A stretch of DNA of 64,000 nt from Plantago ovata (GCA_028274465.1 CM051457.1:67492496-67556495), one strand, 5' to 3'. Positions 33,310-44,611 are shown, counted from the first letter of the stretch. The notes: a model not told the origin generated them from the letters alone. Made by a program: numbers and translations.

Positions 33310-35446
33310 GTATATGCTCCTGACTCTGAAAAAGCTATAATTGAAGAGCTTAAATTTGTTGATTGCTATGAACCCGTTTCTTGCGATTCTTACTTTTCTC
33401 ATCATATTAGTGACCCTTTAGAAGCCGCCCTCACTATGAACCTTGAAAAAGATTATGTAACTGAAGAAGTCCTAGCCATGACAGCTCTCCTAGATAATGC
33501 ACCCGAAATTCCTCTAGGAGAAGAAGTAGAAGAGTCTCTAGGAATAGATGAGGAAGAAGGAGTGACCCCTCCACCTAGTGAACCACCCTTGAGCTTAAAC
33601 CATTACCAAGCCATTTGAAATATGTCTTCCTAGGAGAGAATGAGTCTAAACCTGTAATCATATCTTCTAAGCTTGGTAAGGAGGAAGAGGCTAAGTTAGT
33701 GGAGGTGTTGAAAAGAAACACCGGAGCCATAGGATGGAGCATAGGTGACATCAAGGGTATAAGCCCGGTGCAATGTACCCACAAAATAACCTTAGAGGAA
33801 GATGCGAAACCTGTTAGGCAACCACAACGTAGGCTAAACACAGCTATGCAAGAAGTTGTGAAGAAAGAGGTGCTTAAAATCCTAGATGCTAAGATGATTT
33901 ACCCAGCTCCCGATAGCAAATGGGTTAGTCCTGTCCATGTAGTCCCTAAGAAGTCGGGTATCACGGTCGAAGCAAATGATAAAGGGGAATTAGTACCCGT
34001 TAGGAAAACAACGGGGTGGCGTATGTGCATCGATTATAGGAAATTGAATTCTGCCACAAAGAAAGATCATTTTCCTTTACCATTTATTGATGATATGCTT
34101 AACCGCCTAGCTGGGCAAGAGTTCTATTGTTTCTTGGATGGTCTGTCAGGTTTCTACCAGATTCCTATAGCTCCCGAGGACCAAGAGAAGACCACCTTCA
34201 CATGTCCTTTCGGCACTTTCGCATACCGTAGGATGCCCTTCGCATTGTGCAATGCTCCGACCACTTTCCACGTTGCATGCTCTCCGTCTTCTCCGACATG
34301 GTGAATAAATTTGTTGAGGTATTTATGGATGATTTTTCCATTTACGGTGATTCATTTGATGATTGTCTTGATAAACTTGATCGTGTCTTAAAGAGGTGTA
34401 TTGAATGTAATCTTACCTTGAGTTGGGAAAAGAGTCACTATATGGTTAAAGAGGGAATTGTGTTAGGACATGCTATTTCTAAAAGAGGGATAGAGGTAGA
34501 CAAAGGGAAACTTGAAATCATTGAAAAGTTACCTCCACCTACTTGTGTGCGTGAATTGCAATCCTTCCTTGGGCATGTAGGCTTCCATAGGAGATTTATC
34601 AAAGATTTCTCTAAGATAGCTAAGTGCTTGAGTAACTTGCTTGCTAAAGATGTTCCCTTCGAATTCACACAAGAATGTCTTGACGCTTTCCACACACTTA
34701 AGGAGAAACTCTTAACAGCCCCTATTGTAGTCTCTCCGGATTGGAAAATTCCTTTTGAAATTATGTGTGATGCTTCTGACTATGCTATGGGTGTTGTTCT
34801 TGGTCAAAAGGTTGATAACCGTTTCAGAGTGATTTACTATGCTAGTAAGACCTTAGATGCTGCTCAGATTAATTATACTACCACTGAGAAAGAATTCTTA
34901 GCGGTTATTTTTGCTCTAAGTAAATTCAGGTCCTATATTACTGGGTACAAAGTTTTTGTTCACACTGACCATGCAGCTCTCAAGCATTTGATTGCTAAGC
35001 GTGAAACCAAGCTCCGCTTGATGCGTTGGGTACTTCTTCTCCAAGAGTTCAAAGTGGAGATAATTGATAAAAGTGGCAAGGAAAATCTAGTGGTGGACCA
35101 CTTGTCCCGGTTGCCAAACATTCCACAAGATGACACACCCGTCCCAGATGATTTGCGCGATGATCAGTTGATGCGCATAGAGTTGGAACCATGGTACGCC
35201 GATATCGTTAACTTCTTAGCCACAAATGTGATGCCAACCCATCTCTCTGGACCTGAACGGCGTTCACTTGTGAGGAATTGTCGCCATTACATATGGGATG
35301 ACCCGTACTTGTTCCGCAAGGGAGGACATGAAGTCTTGCGGAGGTGTGTACCCGAGAAAGAGCAATTGTCGATACTGAGATTCTGCCATGAGTTAGAATG
35401 CGGAGGGCATTATAGTGGCCAAAAAACCGCTCGCAAGGTGCTTTAA
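33310..35446 (+). pseudogene. Athila reverse transcriptase and RNase H (plus copy)
   Basis: Open pieces 33436-33618, 33615-34304 and 34247-35446. RT fingers and palm show [65 protein letters not shown] and the catalytic FMDD near 34323. RNase H shows [26 protein letters not shown] and [11 protein letters not shown], with [12 protein letters not shown] at its end. Two one-base frame changes (near 33590 and 34270) are absent from copy B, which is open there. The piece ends at a TAA within the integrase zinc domain that both copies share. Confidence 0.9.
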
Positions 35447-36431
35447 TCCGGGTTCTTTTGGCCCAGCTTGTTTGAAGATGCGCACTCATTTGTGGCGCAA
35501 TGTGACTCATGCCAACGGAGTGGCAACATTGGCAAGCAACAAGAGATGCCCCAGCAAGGTAACTTAGTTGTTGAGCCTTTTGATGTTTGGGGTATAGACT
35601 TTATGGGACCATTCCCTAAGAGTAATGGGTACGAATATATCTTGGTTGCGGTCGACTATGTCACCAAATGGGTAGAGGCTATTCCCACCCGGACTAATGA
35701 TGCCAAGGTTGTACTCTCTTTTCTTCGTGATGTGATCTTCAATAGGTTTGGGACCCCGAGGTCCATTATCAGCGATGGGGGAGCTCACTTTATGAACAAG
35801 GTCTTCGCTAATCTCATGAAGAAGTACGGGGTGACACATTTCGTTGCTACTCCATATCATCCTCAAACATCTGCCAAGTGGAAGTGAGCAATCGGCAAAT
35901 CAAGAAAATCTTGGAGCGGGTGGTCAAACCCTCGAGGAAGGATTGGTCCACCAAGTTGTCAGATGCACTATGGGCATATAGGACTTCGTTCAAAACGGTG
36001 ATTGGTACCACTCCCTACCGGCTTGTGTACGGGAAAGCTTTCCATCTACCCGTGGAGTTGGAGCATAGAGCACTTTGGGCTATCAAGCAATTGAACCTTG
36101 ATATGGAGAAATCCGGTGAAGAAAGACTTTTGCAACTCACCGAGCTAGATGAGCTAAGATTGAAAGCCTTCGAAGTGGTAACAATACAAGGAACGAGCAA
36201 AGAGGTATCATGATAGAGGCATCATCCGCAAGGATTTAGTCCCAGGTCAAAAGGCACTCCTCTTCAACTCTCGGTTGTGACTTTTTCCTGGAAAACTCCA
36301 TTCTAGATGGACGGACCATTTGAAATTGTCCGAGTAGCACCCCATGGTGCTGTGGAACTCTTGGACAATAAACCGGAGCTACCTTCAAGGTCAATGGCCA
36401 AAGAGTTAAGCCGTACCTAGTGCCTCTCTAG
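35447..36431 (+). pseudogene. Athila integrase (plus copy)
   Basis: CDSCQR of the zinc domain (35510-35530), then the catalytic core with [19 protein letters not shown] and, after a one-base frame change near 35876, [11 protein letters not shown]; the D, D and E segments are all recognisable. A second frame change lies near 36170. After ALLFNSRL an in-frame TGA (about 36280) precedes a C-terminal segment that still reads FPGKLHSRW and VKPYLVPL, ending at 36431. Copy B shares the TGA but not the two frame changes. No chromodomain is seen. Confidence 0.88.
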
Positions 36432-36625
36432 TCGACTCATGAAGTGGAAGTTGACTGGTCGAGGTACCTTTTGTATCTTAGTTCATTTCATTAGTTTCTT
36501 GCACTCTTTATTTGCTTTGTAGTTGTGGCCTGTGAGCCTTTTGTCGTGATTCGTTTAGTCTAGTGTTTATCTTGGTTCCTTAGGTGATTAAGATAGGAAA
36601 AAACATCGAAAATCTGGAAACAGAG

Positions 36626-36771
36626 CCAAGCGAAGCGCTTGGAAGGGCCAAGCGGTCCGCTTGAATTTCAGTAAATCAAAAGTTTACTGGAATTTCAAGC
36701 GGAGCGCCTGGAGCCTCCCAAGCGCTCGCTTGACAAGCGGACCGCTTGGCTCCCGCCAGCGGTCCGCCTGG
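36626..36771. repeat. palindromic 17-mer cluster in 3' region (plus copy)
   Basis: Units at 36626-36642, 36648-36663, 36696-36711, 36718-36732, 36734-36749 and 36756-36771, all of the CAAGCGnnnCGCTTGG type. Between the second and third lies a separate inverted repeat (TTTCAGTAAA/TTTACTGGAA, 36666-36695). Confidence 0.85.
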
Positions 36772-36942
36772 ACCCTGTACCCAGATTTTCCTCGTTTTTC
36801 CATTCTTCTCACCTTTGTGCACCCGTTTTCACATGTTTTCTTGAGTCTTTTCAGGTACTACTCTTTATAGGAGTTGACACGAACCTTTATCTCAGGGAAG
36901 TGTACTTTCAATCCAATTTTTCCTTTTCATTCAACTTTTCTT

Positions 36943-36981
36943 TGCTCGAGGACGAGCAAAAGTTTAGGTTTGGGGAGGGGG
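36943..36981 (+). other. internal PPT-like module with hairpin
   Basis: GCTCGAGGACGAGC, a 5-bp stem with a 4-base loop, followed by TTTAGGTTTGGGGAGGGGG. This is the same layout as the true polypurine tract at 38390-38407 with its own hairpin GCTTGAGGACAAGC, about 1.4 kb upstream of it. Confidence 0.7.
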
Positions 36982-37442
36982 TATTGGATTTTCAGTACTA
37001 TATGCTTGTGTTGTTGTACATGCCTGATTTTACTCAAGTTCATGTGATTTGTCGTGTTTTTTCAAATTTTTGCATGCATATCATCATAGATAGTTGTTCC
37101 ACGTTTGTTGGTGTGGAGTCTATTGCCAAGTTTTTCGAACTTTTCTATTGTGTAGACTAAGTGCTTATGACCATTATCATATGTTGCATCACTTTGCAAG
37201 TAGTTTGAGGCTTGTCTCGCTTGGTTTGTCACATTCACTGTGCACTAGTTAAGCTTAGTAGTCTCGACATCACCTCGAGTGGTGTTTCTCTACTGCGGTT
37301 CACGATGGCCATATAAAATGATGCATGTTAGAATCTATGGTTGTAACCCGTGTAATTATGTACGTAAGAGGCGACAAGTTCTTCACCTCGATTAGAGATT
37401 GCCAAATGCCTAGGAAGGAGGTAGTGTGAGGTGTGCGATTCC

Positions 37443-37670
37443 TTGTATTAAACCTATTCTATCGAATAGGTTTGGGGAGGGTTGCTTCGTTATACTTGTC
37501 TTTCGTCTTTGAGTCGTTGTAAAGTTTTCTTTTTCTTTTCTTTTGTTTTGTGTCCCAACCTATTCTCTCGAATAGGTTTGGGGAGGTGTCTTTGTAAAAA
37601 GATTTCCCTTTTTCTTTTTCGTTTTGTGCTCAAACCTATTCTCTCGAATAGGTTTGGGGAGGTTTTTGAC
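37443..37670 (+). repeat. three hairpin plus PPT-like modules (plus copy)
   Basis: AACCTATTCT-ATC/CTC-GAATAGGTT hairpins near 37451-37473, 37557-37580 and 37632-37654, each followed directly by TGGGGAGG. They are spaced about 75-105 bp and are also present in copy B. Confidence 0.85.
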
Positions 37671-37696
37671 ACTAGTACTGCTGCTTGCCTAGCTAT

Positions 37697-37790
37697 GTAT
37701 AAAAAAAAGAAAAAAAAAAAGAGAAAAATAAAATAAAAAAAAAAGAAAAAAAAGAGAAATAAAAAAAAAAAGAAAGAAAATAAAGAATAA
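37697..37790. repeat. A-rich low-complexity tract
   Basis: Runs of A with single G, T or rare C. It is the reverse counterpart of 9683-9776, with different run lengths. Confidence 0.9.
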
Positions 37791-38389
37791 GACCCAAAAG
37801 CAAAAGAAGGGTCGTTGCAAGCCAAAAGCAGTCTCGTAGTGTCAAGTGTCATGTAAATATTTTGTCCTTGTGAAGTTATCGAGTTGTAAATTCTATCTTT
37901 CGTTTCGTGTCGCCTTTGTCCAAGCCTGTTCTTGACCACCCTCGTCTTGCTATTCAAGAAGTGGTTGAAGAGGCTCATTCTTGAGAGTCTGGGTAGAATA
38001 GGGGAGTGTTTATCTTCTAAGGGAACCCTCCTTCGTTTGATGAGAGCCAGTATTGGTTCGCCCTCTCTTGAGGAAAAGTCTCGCTTGGTGAACAGTAGTA
38101 AGCCCTCGGTTTCATAGGCACGGGGCAATTGTAGTATGATAAATGCATCATTGTGTCGTCACTGACCAGGTCCAGGTAGAAGATGTTACGAGAGACTCCT
38201 TTGTTTAACCAAGTGCACATGAGAATGTGTATATTCGCAATCGAGGCATTCTTCAACCTACTTGCATGTCATGCTCATTTGGTTTTGTTCATAAGCATTT
38301 GGTAGATTCAATAGATTAGTTCACTTTACTTGGCATGAGACTCCTTTTGTGTTGCATTTAGGATAGTTTGTTGCTTGAGGACAAGCAAA

Positions 38390-38407
38390 GGTTTGGTTTG
38401 GGGAGTT
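38390..38407 (+). other. polypurine tract of plus-strand Athila
   Basis: GGTTTGGTTTGGGGAGTT directly before the 3' LTR, preceded by the hairpin GCTTGAGGACAAGC at about 38373-38386. Confidence 0.85.
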
Positions 38408-38624
38408 TGATGAACGTATTTTTGACGCGTTCATCTTGTCTTTTTTACCTTCTTTTGCTATCTTTTAGCCTTGTTTTTGGTTAGTTTTGTAGAATGTGTC
38501 ACGTTTATTCCAGGCATAGGTACGAAATGGCGTTTTTGGAGCCTAAACGAGCTTTTGATAGAAAATGGCCCCGTTGAAGTTCCTTGCTCTCCGTGGCTTG
38601 TTCGTGAGTGTGAGCATCAATAAG
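38408..38624 (+). repeat. 3' LTR of plus-strand Athila, first 217 bp
   Basis: Starts TGATGAACGTATTTTTGACG and runs into gap 2. It differs from the 5' LTR by several short deletions in its last 120 bp, again at a contig end. Confidence 0.85.
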
Positions 38625-38724
38625 NNNNNNNNNNNNNNNNNNNNNNNNNNNNNNNNNNNNNNNNNNNNNNNNNNNNNNNNNNNNNNNNNNNNNNNNNNNN
38701 NNNNNNNNNNNNNNNNNNNNNNNN
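38625..38724. other. assembly gap 2 (100 N), centre of inverted repeat
   Basis: A 100-N placeholder. The left side is a plus-strand Athila 3' LTR; the right side is the leader of a minus-strand Athila. Sequence order is inverted across the gap. Confidence 0.98.
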
Positions 38725-38820
38725 AGGATAGAAATAAGGGGTGGGAATGAGATGTTGGCTGAAAAAAAACAAACAAAAACACCAACCAAAGGAGTTAAGT
38801 CCCCGGCAACGGCGCCAAAT
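38725..38820 (-). mobile_element. Athila leader with tRNA-Asp primer site (third copy)
   Basis: The 96 bp after gap 2 match 30925-31018 in reverse complement. The tRNA-Asp primer site occupies 38801-38817. Only the start of this element's internal region is present. Confidence 0.88.
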
Positions 38821-40229
38821 TGATGATGTCGTTTTTCACCAATTAAATTTGTTTAATAGCCAAAGAACACTTATCACTACACAAACTAGAGTGCAATGGC
38901 AAGTTGTCCCTGAGTGTCGTTCTCTCGGGACCTAACGTGGCTTTGTTTGTGGTTTTTGCTAGTTATTTCAGGCAACTTGTTCAAGTGTTTATAGAATAGA
39001 ATTGTTTTCTTAGAACAAAGCAACGAGAAATCAGATTGTTGTAATCAAGTTTGGAAAACGGTTGGTGGTAGAAATCAAATACACATGCATGGGTTACGAA
39101 TATGCTCACAAGTTCAGTGCGTAAAACCTTCGATCAAGTCTGCTAAGCAACTCGTCTAGGTAACTTTCAAGACACACATCATAAAAGATCACATATCAAT
39201 ACTTTAGAGGTGCTTGTCACTAACACCATTTATCTAGCATGTTGCAAATCTCTAACATACAATCCTATAGCTTTCATTGACCAAGAGTTTGTCACTATAC
39301 TCAATTCGAATATATTTTATAGGCAACTAAGAATCATATGAAGGAATTTGCAGCAAGATTGACTCACAATCTCATGTGAGCATAAACATAACCCATAGCA
39401 TGCCTATTCTACATTCTACCACCAACACAAAGGATTTAGCTACTCATATTCATCAACATAGACATCAAATCATATGAATTGTAAATAGTATACATCAAAT
39501 CAAACTACTAGACAAGAGATAATGATACAATGTTACCACCAAGCTGTCACTAATCGGTGGGTATTGATGAAAACCTCTCCGTAGATGAAATAATGGATGC
39601 AATCCTATGCCAAAACCTTTAATCCAATCTAAAATACAATGTAATCTGAGTTTTGTCTGAGTTTTTGGGGCTTAGGAGCTCTGCCAAACGAAGCCAATGT
39701 TCAAAAGTATGGAAAAAGTAACTGAAGATCAGATTAAAGAAGGAAAATCCCGATTTGTAACTGCTGCCAAGCAGACCGCTTCGAGAGGCCAAGCGGAGCG
39801 CTTGGCAAGCGAAGCGCTTGGGCCCTCCAAGCGCTTCGCTTGGCTGCTGTGCTAAAACTCCTGGAAAATGAAGCGGAGCGCTTCACTATTCCAAGCGCTT
39901 AGCTTGGCTCCTGGGCAGATTTTTGTCTTCCAACTCAATCTTTTTGCCCTCGTACGGCCCTCGGGTGCCTTGGGCTCATCCTTCTCAATTCTTATTGATG
40001 CTCAAACACTCACGAACAAGCCGTGGAGATCAAGGAACTTCAACGTGGCCATTTTCTATCAAAAAAGCTCGTTTTTAGCTCCAAAAACGCCATTTCGTTC
40101 CTAAGTGCCTGGAAATGTAGAAAACAATAAACGTGACACTATTCTACAAAACTAACAAAAAAACAAGGCTAAAAGATAGCAAAAGAAGGTAAAAAAGACA
40201 AGATGAACGCGTCAAAAATACGTTCATCA
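38821..40229 (-). repeat. 5' LTR of Athila (third copy)
   Basis: At 1409 bp it is the longest of the LTRs, because the palindrome cluster (39766-39908) has an extra block (AAGCAGACCGCTTCGAGAGG and neighbours). It is followed by a perfect GTTGA duplication at 40230-40234. Confidence 0.9.
39766..39908. repeat. expanded palindrome cluster in third Athila LTR
   Basis: About six units, against four at 29876-29978 and four at 8626-8755, showing that unit number varies between near-identical LTRs. Confidence 0.75.
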
Positions 40230-40846
40230 GTTGACGGTACTGCCTTGTTCTTAAAAGAAGATTTGGTTTGCTTTCCTTGCTGACATGCATTGCAAACACA
40301 ATCCTTCTTGAAAGTAACCTTAGGTAATCCAACTACAATTGCCTTTTTAGACATCTTATTCAACGTCTTGAAGTTTAGGTGACTTGTTCGTTTATGCCAT
40401 AACCATGCTTTTTCAGCAAGGCAATCGTGATCTGAGACAAGGCATTTTTCAACGATTGCTGAAGAACAATCTACAGTGTACAAACCTCCTGATCTTCTAG
40501 GAACCATAATAACCTTCTTTGTCTCAAAGTCTATAAATTTACATTAATCACTTTTGATTTTGATGAAGTATCCTTTATCAGCGAATTGACTCATCCTGAA
40601 AACGTTAAACTTAAGATTTTTGACATAAAGAACTCCCGAAATGGTAATGCAATCTAACTTCACGTCACCATAACGTTTTGTAGAACCAAAGCCTCCACCA
40701 ACAAACCTTATTGGTGGACCTTTAGACCACCGTCTATAGTTTATAATGTTATTCTTGTTGGCCGTCATGTGGTTTCCACAACCACTGTCAAAGTGCCAGA
40801 TTGCATTGTTTGTCTCCGTGGCTGAAGTCTGCACAATCAAGAGCAA
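40230..40846 (-). pseudogene. Sirevirus copy I protease and integrase zinc domain
   Basis: Mirror of 28937-29553. Protease (40846-40544) has WHFDSGCGNHMTA, where most copies have GKHMT, and ends at the same premature TAA as copy H. The zinc segment (40507-40230) reads LWHKRTSHLNF and CNACQQGK and stops at the Athila insertion. Confidence 0.85.
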
Positions 40847-40851
40847 ACAGG

Positions 40852-43271
40852 TTAATTATCCAATATTGGATGTCCATTAACATGTTCAAGAATGCGTCCA
40901 GTGGAAATCCAAGTCTTAAGTTTTTCAACTTTGACTTGTTTTCTACTTGCTGAGGAACTAGGAGGTTTTGAGCCTAAATACTTTTGATTCGTGCTGATCA
41001 AATCCACTTTCTGATGTGGTGTCTTGCTCGGTTGACCTTTTTGCTGAACATACTTTCCAGTAAGTTCTTTTTTAGCAAGGTTCCTTCTAGCCCTAGCGTT
41101 TTGAGTCTTGTCAGAACTCTTAGGCTTGGTTTTGTTCATCTCTTTGACGTATCTTTGCTGAGTTTGCTTATACTCATGAAAAAGTTGACTTTGCTTGGTT
41201 TTGAAACCGAGTCCACTTTTTGGAGAATGCTGAGCTTTTGTCTCAGCAACCTTACTTGATTCAGGTTTGTCAGCAAAGGTCTTCTGATTACTTTTAGTAA
41301 TCTTGCCTTTTGACTTAACAAATTGCTTTTCAGCAACTTGTTTGGCGGAATGCTTTACAACATCCTTTTTCTTTACAGTTTGCTTTTCAGCAACCTGTTT
41401 TCCTTTTAAAGTCTTGTTACTTCGAGTAGCAACAACGAGCTTTACGGTCGTAGGTACTTGATTGTATTTTTCAGCAACCTTAGATTGACCAATCTGATAG
41501 AGTTCTGGTTGACCACTATCAGTTGCACATACAAAGGTAATTGGTGATATGTCTTTACTCAAGATTATTACGTCATCACCTTCATACGTTGCACCTAAAC
41601 CTTCTTTCTGAGATGGATCTCTCAAATAAGAGTTTAGTTCAGTCAGCGTATTACTTGCATCAGCATAAGATTTGAAATTGATTTTCAACTTTTTAATTTC
41701 TTGTATTTCAGCAAGTAACTTTAGAATTGAGGACTGATATTCTTCCAATTCTATTGCCATCTCAGAATTCTTCTCTGTAGCTTCAGCAATCAACTTCTTG
41801 AGATGCAATATTTCAGCATCTTTCTTTTCTGACTCTTCTTTTAGCAATACGTATTTTTCAGTAGTTTGCTTGGTCAGAGTTTCAGCATTCTGTAGTTTCT
41901 CTTGCTGTTTGCTCAGAGTTTTCTCAAATCTTTCGATTTCTCCTTGAATTCTGTCAAGGTCAATCTCATCTTCACATTCTGAGTCAGAGTCAGAGATAGA
42001 ACTGTTTACCTGACCGGCCATGAGGCAGAATTCATAGTTTGACACATCTGGATAAGCTTCCATAGCTATTCCACAAACTTCCTTGCCAATCTCTACGTCA
42101 AGAGTGGCTTCTTCTTCTTCAGTCTCTGAGCTTTCTATCTCACTGTCTTCGGAGCTGGTATCAATGCACAACGCATCGATTTTTGCTTGAAGCTTCTTAT
42201 TTTCTTCAGCAATAAAAGCCCTTTTGAACTTCTTCTTCTTTTCAGCAGATTTACCTTTCAGCAAAGGACAATTTGCTTTGAAGTGTCCATGCTTTTTGCA
42301 GTAAAAGCAGAGATCATCTCCAACTGCTGGTTCTTCAGAGGAATTTGCTTGCTGAGCCTGCTTGTTCAGTGAGCTAGCCTCATTCTTGTATTTATGGTAG
42401 TTGTTACCAAGATGCTTTTTCAGCTTCTCTTTTTTCGCCTTTCAAGTTCCTTACTGATGAATTTCTTCATGTTTTTAACAACTAAAGCATTTTCATCAGC
42501 GGGCTCTTTATCATTCTTCTTTTCAGAAGATGATGGCTTTGCAGCAAGAGCAATGTTTTGCGATTTTTCAGCAAACACATTTTCTCTTTGCTTTGTCTCG
42601 TAGTTGACAGTAGCAAGATGAGAGAACAACTCTGTAGGTGTGATGTTTGGCATTCCTTGATTGTAGTAGAAATTCTGAGTATGGATCCATTCTTGGTTCA
42701 GACTTCTGGTAATGGTTTTCACCTTCTCAGAATCTGAGTAAAGATTTCCAACTCCTAAGGCAGCCATCTCACTTACTAGAGTTGTGAATCTGAAGTCCAA
42801 GTCTTCCAGTGACTCATTTGTACCTTTGTTTAAAGTTCTGGAACTTTAACTTCAGCACTTCGTGTTTGTATTCCTTGGTTTTGTCAGATCAAACACAAAG
42901 ATCTTGAACCATTTTTCAAGCTTCCTTAGCAGTTTTGGCACCCCACAGTTTGCACTGTATAGTATCCGGAGTTGATCGAATGATGTTGTTTCTTGTTTGG
43001 CCATCAAGACGGAATCTCTTAGCTTCATCGAAAGTCCATTCCTCTCTTGGTTTTGGAACGCCGGTGTCAACCGGGTCTCCTAAGATAGTTTCCTTAACAG
43101 TAGGATCCGTGGTTTTGTGAGGAAAGCTTCTTTCAATCTTAGTGATCTTGATAGGTCCATCATTAATGACAGTGACCATTTCATCACTAATGGACTCAAG
43201 ATGTAACATCATGTTGTTTGCCATGTTTCATAGTTTTCTAGCTTCAGCAAGGGAGCATCTCCTAAAGACAT
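40852..43271 (-). pseudogene. Sirevirus copy I gag
   Basis: Mirror of copy H gag. Open pieces are 43224-42916, 42800-42420 and a long 470-codon piece 42264-40852 holding the acidic patch, the coiled-coil-like helix and the KQVAEK-rich tail, uninterrupted here whereas copy H has a stop near 27954. The zinc knuckle lies at about 42275-42315 (CFYCKKHGHFKANC). It ends at the conserved TAA after GRILEHVNGHPILDN. Confidence 0.85.
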
Positions 43272-43369
43272 CCTGTCAGCAAAAGACTACCAAACTGATC
43301 AAGTGAGAGTGATTTACGGAAAGCACCTAAGGGGATCTAGGTTCAGTGCTGAAGGTTAAAGAACCTCCA

Positions 43370-43381
43370 GCTCTGGTACCA
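43370..43381 (-). other. primer binding site, tRNA-iMet, altered (copy I)
   Basis: TGGTACCAGAGC on the minus strand, with the same base change as copy H. Confidence 0.85.
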
Positions 43382-43383
43382 CT

Positions 43384-44415
43384 TGTTGGTCCCTTTAAAC
43401 AACAAGAAAAGACTAGGGGGGGGTGAATAGGCTTTTCAAACTTTCTTCGTTTAAAAACTTTCTAAGGAAGGGCTTATTACTTTTCAGTAATGAGTTTGCT
43501 GATACTTAACTTTCTCAGCAAGTACTAGTTACTTTTCAGTAACGAGTTTTACTGATACTTAAAAGCCGAGTGCGGAAGTCTTTGTACAATAAGTGCTTTT
43601 CAGTAAGTAATAGTTTCAGCAAGTGAGCAGAGTGACAGTGTACAGATAGATATGCTTGCTGAAAACTATACGCAGTAAAGTAAATCACACAAACACTTTT
43701 ATAGTGGTATCTGAGAGTGGCGTAATCTCTCAACTAATCCACTTTGTCCTTTCTAGGACTGAATCCCCAAAGATAAGTTTGAGGTTCCTTGATAGAGCGA
43801 TTCTACAGAAACCAAAGCACACTTGCTTCGTTTCCAACCTAACTAGAGAACGAAACCTTGTTCTCCACCAACTTGGGACTTATAATCAGCAACACTATTC
43901 TTGATTAAATTCCCCCTGAATTTCACACCTGAAAAAGGGTGTTTATCAGTTAGAGAGGTTTGGGATGAGATAACTTGATTATAACTTATTCAGCTACAAC
44001 AAGTAATCTAAGAAACAAAACTTTGAATACTTTGCAGTAAACAAGTTAGATTGTTTCTGGTGTCAAGACTTGTTCTTGCTCGAAAGAAAGAATACTTAAC
44101 TAATTTCTTAGCCGTGAATGTTCTACTTCTTCACAAGTAGCTTTTTCAAGCTTTAAGTCTTCGAACGCATCAATGGCAGTAAAGAGTATAGAAGGGTTTG
44201 AGTGTTTAAGCACAAGTGAGAGTTTGATCACGTTGTTGACACACTTCAACTCTTTGCCGGTTGACCTTTATTTATAGTGAATCAAGGGAGCCGTTTGAAT
44301 TTCAAATTCTAAGGCTTTGTTCCTTAAGATGTCACTATCTTGCTTTTGTACTTTTAGCAGCGTCCTTTATTTGTCTTCTAGTGTTCATGTTCTTCGCGTG
44401 CTTACTTTGCATTTA
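43384..44415 (-). repeat. truncated Sirevirus LTR of copy I
   Basis: Mirror of 25356-26400. It is cut at TTTGCATTTAA and fused to the RNase H fragment D on the opposite strand. Confidence 0.85.
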
Positions 44416-44606
44416 AAATACTGAAATATGTCAAAGGTACTGTCAATATTGGATTGTGTATCCAAAAGATTCTGGTTTGTCACTAGTTGGTTACTCAGAT
44501 GCTGATAATGGAGGCTCTACACTTGACAGAAAGAGTACCTCTGGAACATGTCAGTTCCTTGGAACAAGACTAATTTCATGGTTCAGCAAGAAGCAAACTT
44601 GTGTGG

Positions 44607-44611
44607 CAAAT
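44607..44611. repeat. target site duplication CAAAT, left of solo LTR
   Basis: CAAAT precedes TGTTAGG. The matching CAAAT is at 46261-46265. ATTTG at 25160-25164 is the same site beside copy C. Confidence 0.9.

Larger units (their letters stand above)
36432..38389 (+). other. 3' non-coding region of plus-strand Athila
   Basis: Nearly 2 kb without a supported coding frame. It contains a palindrome cluster (36626-36771), a hairpin plus PPT-like module (36943-36981), three hairpin plus PPT-like modules (37443-37670) and an A-rich tract (37697-37790). No env-like frame is visible, although Athila relatives can have one here. Confidence 0.7.
29554..38624 (+). mobile_element. Athila-type Ty3/gypsy retrotransposon, plus-strand copy, truncated at gap 2
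   Basis: 5' LTR 29554-30924, tRNA-Asp primer site, gag, pol, 3' region and the first 217 bp of the 3' LTR before the gap. It matches copy B closely over the whole length, has the same target site in the same Sirevirus position, and shares three in-frame pol stops with it. It is therefore best seen as another copy of the same insertion, not as an independent transposition. Confidence 0.9.
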
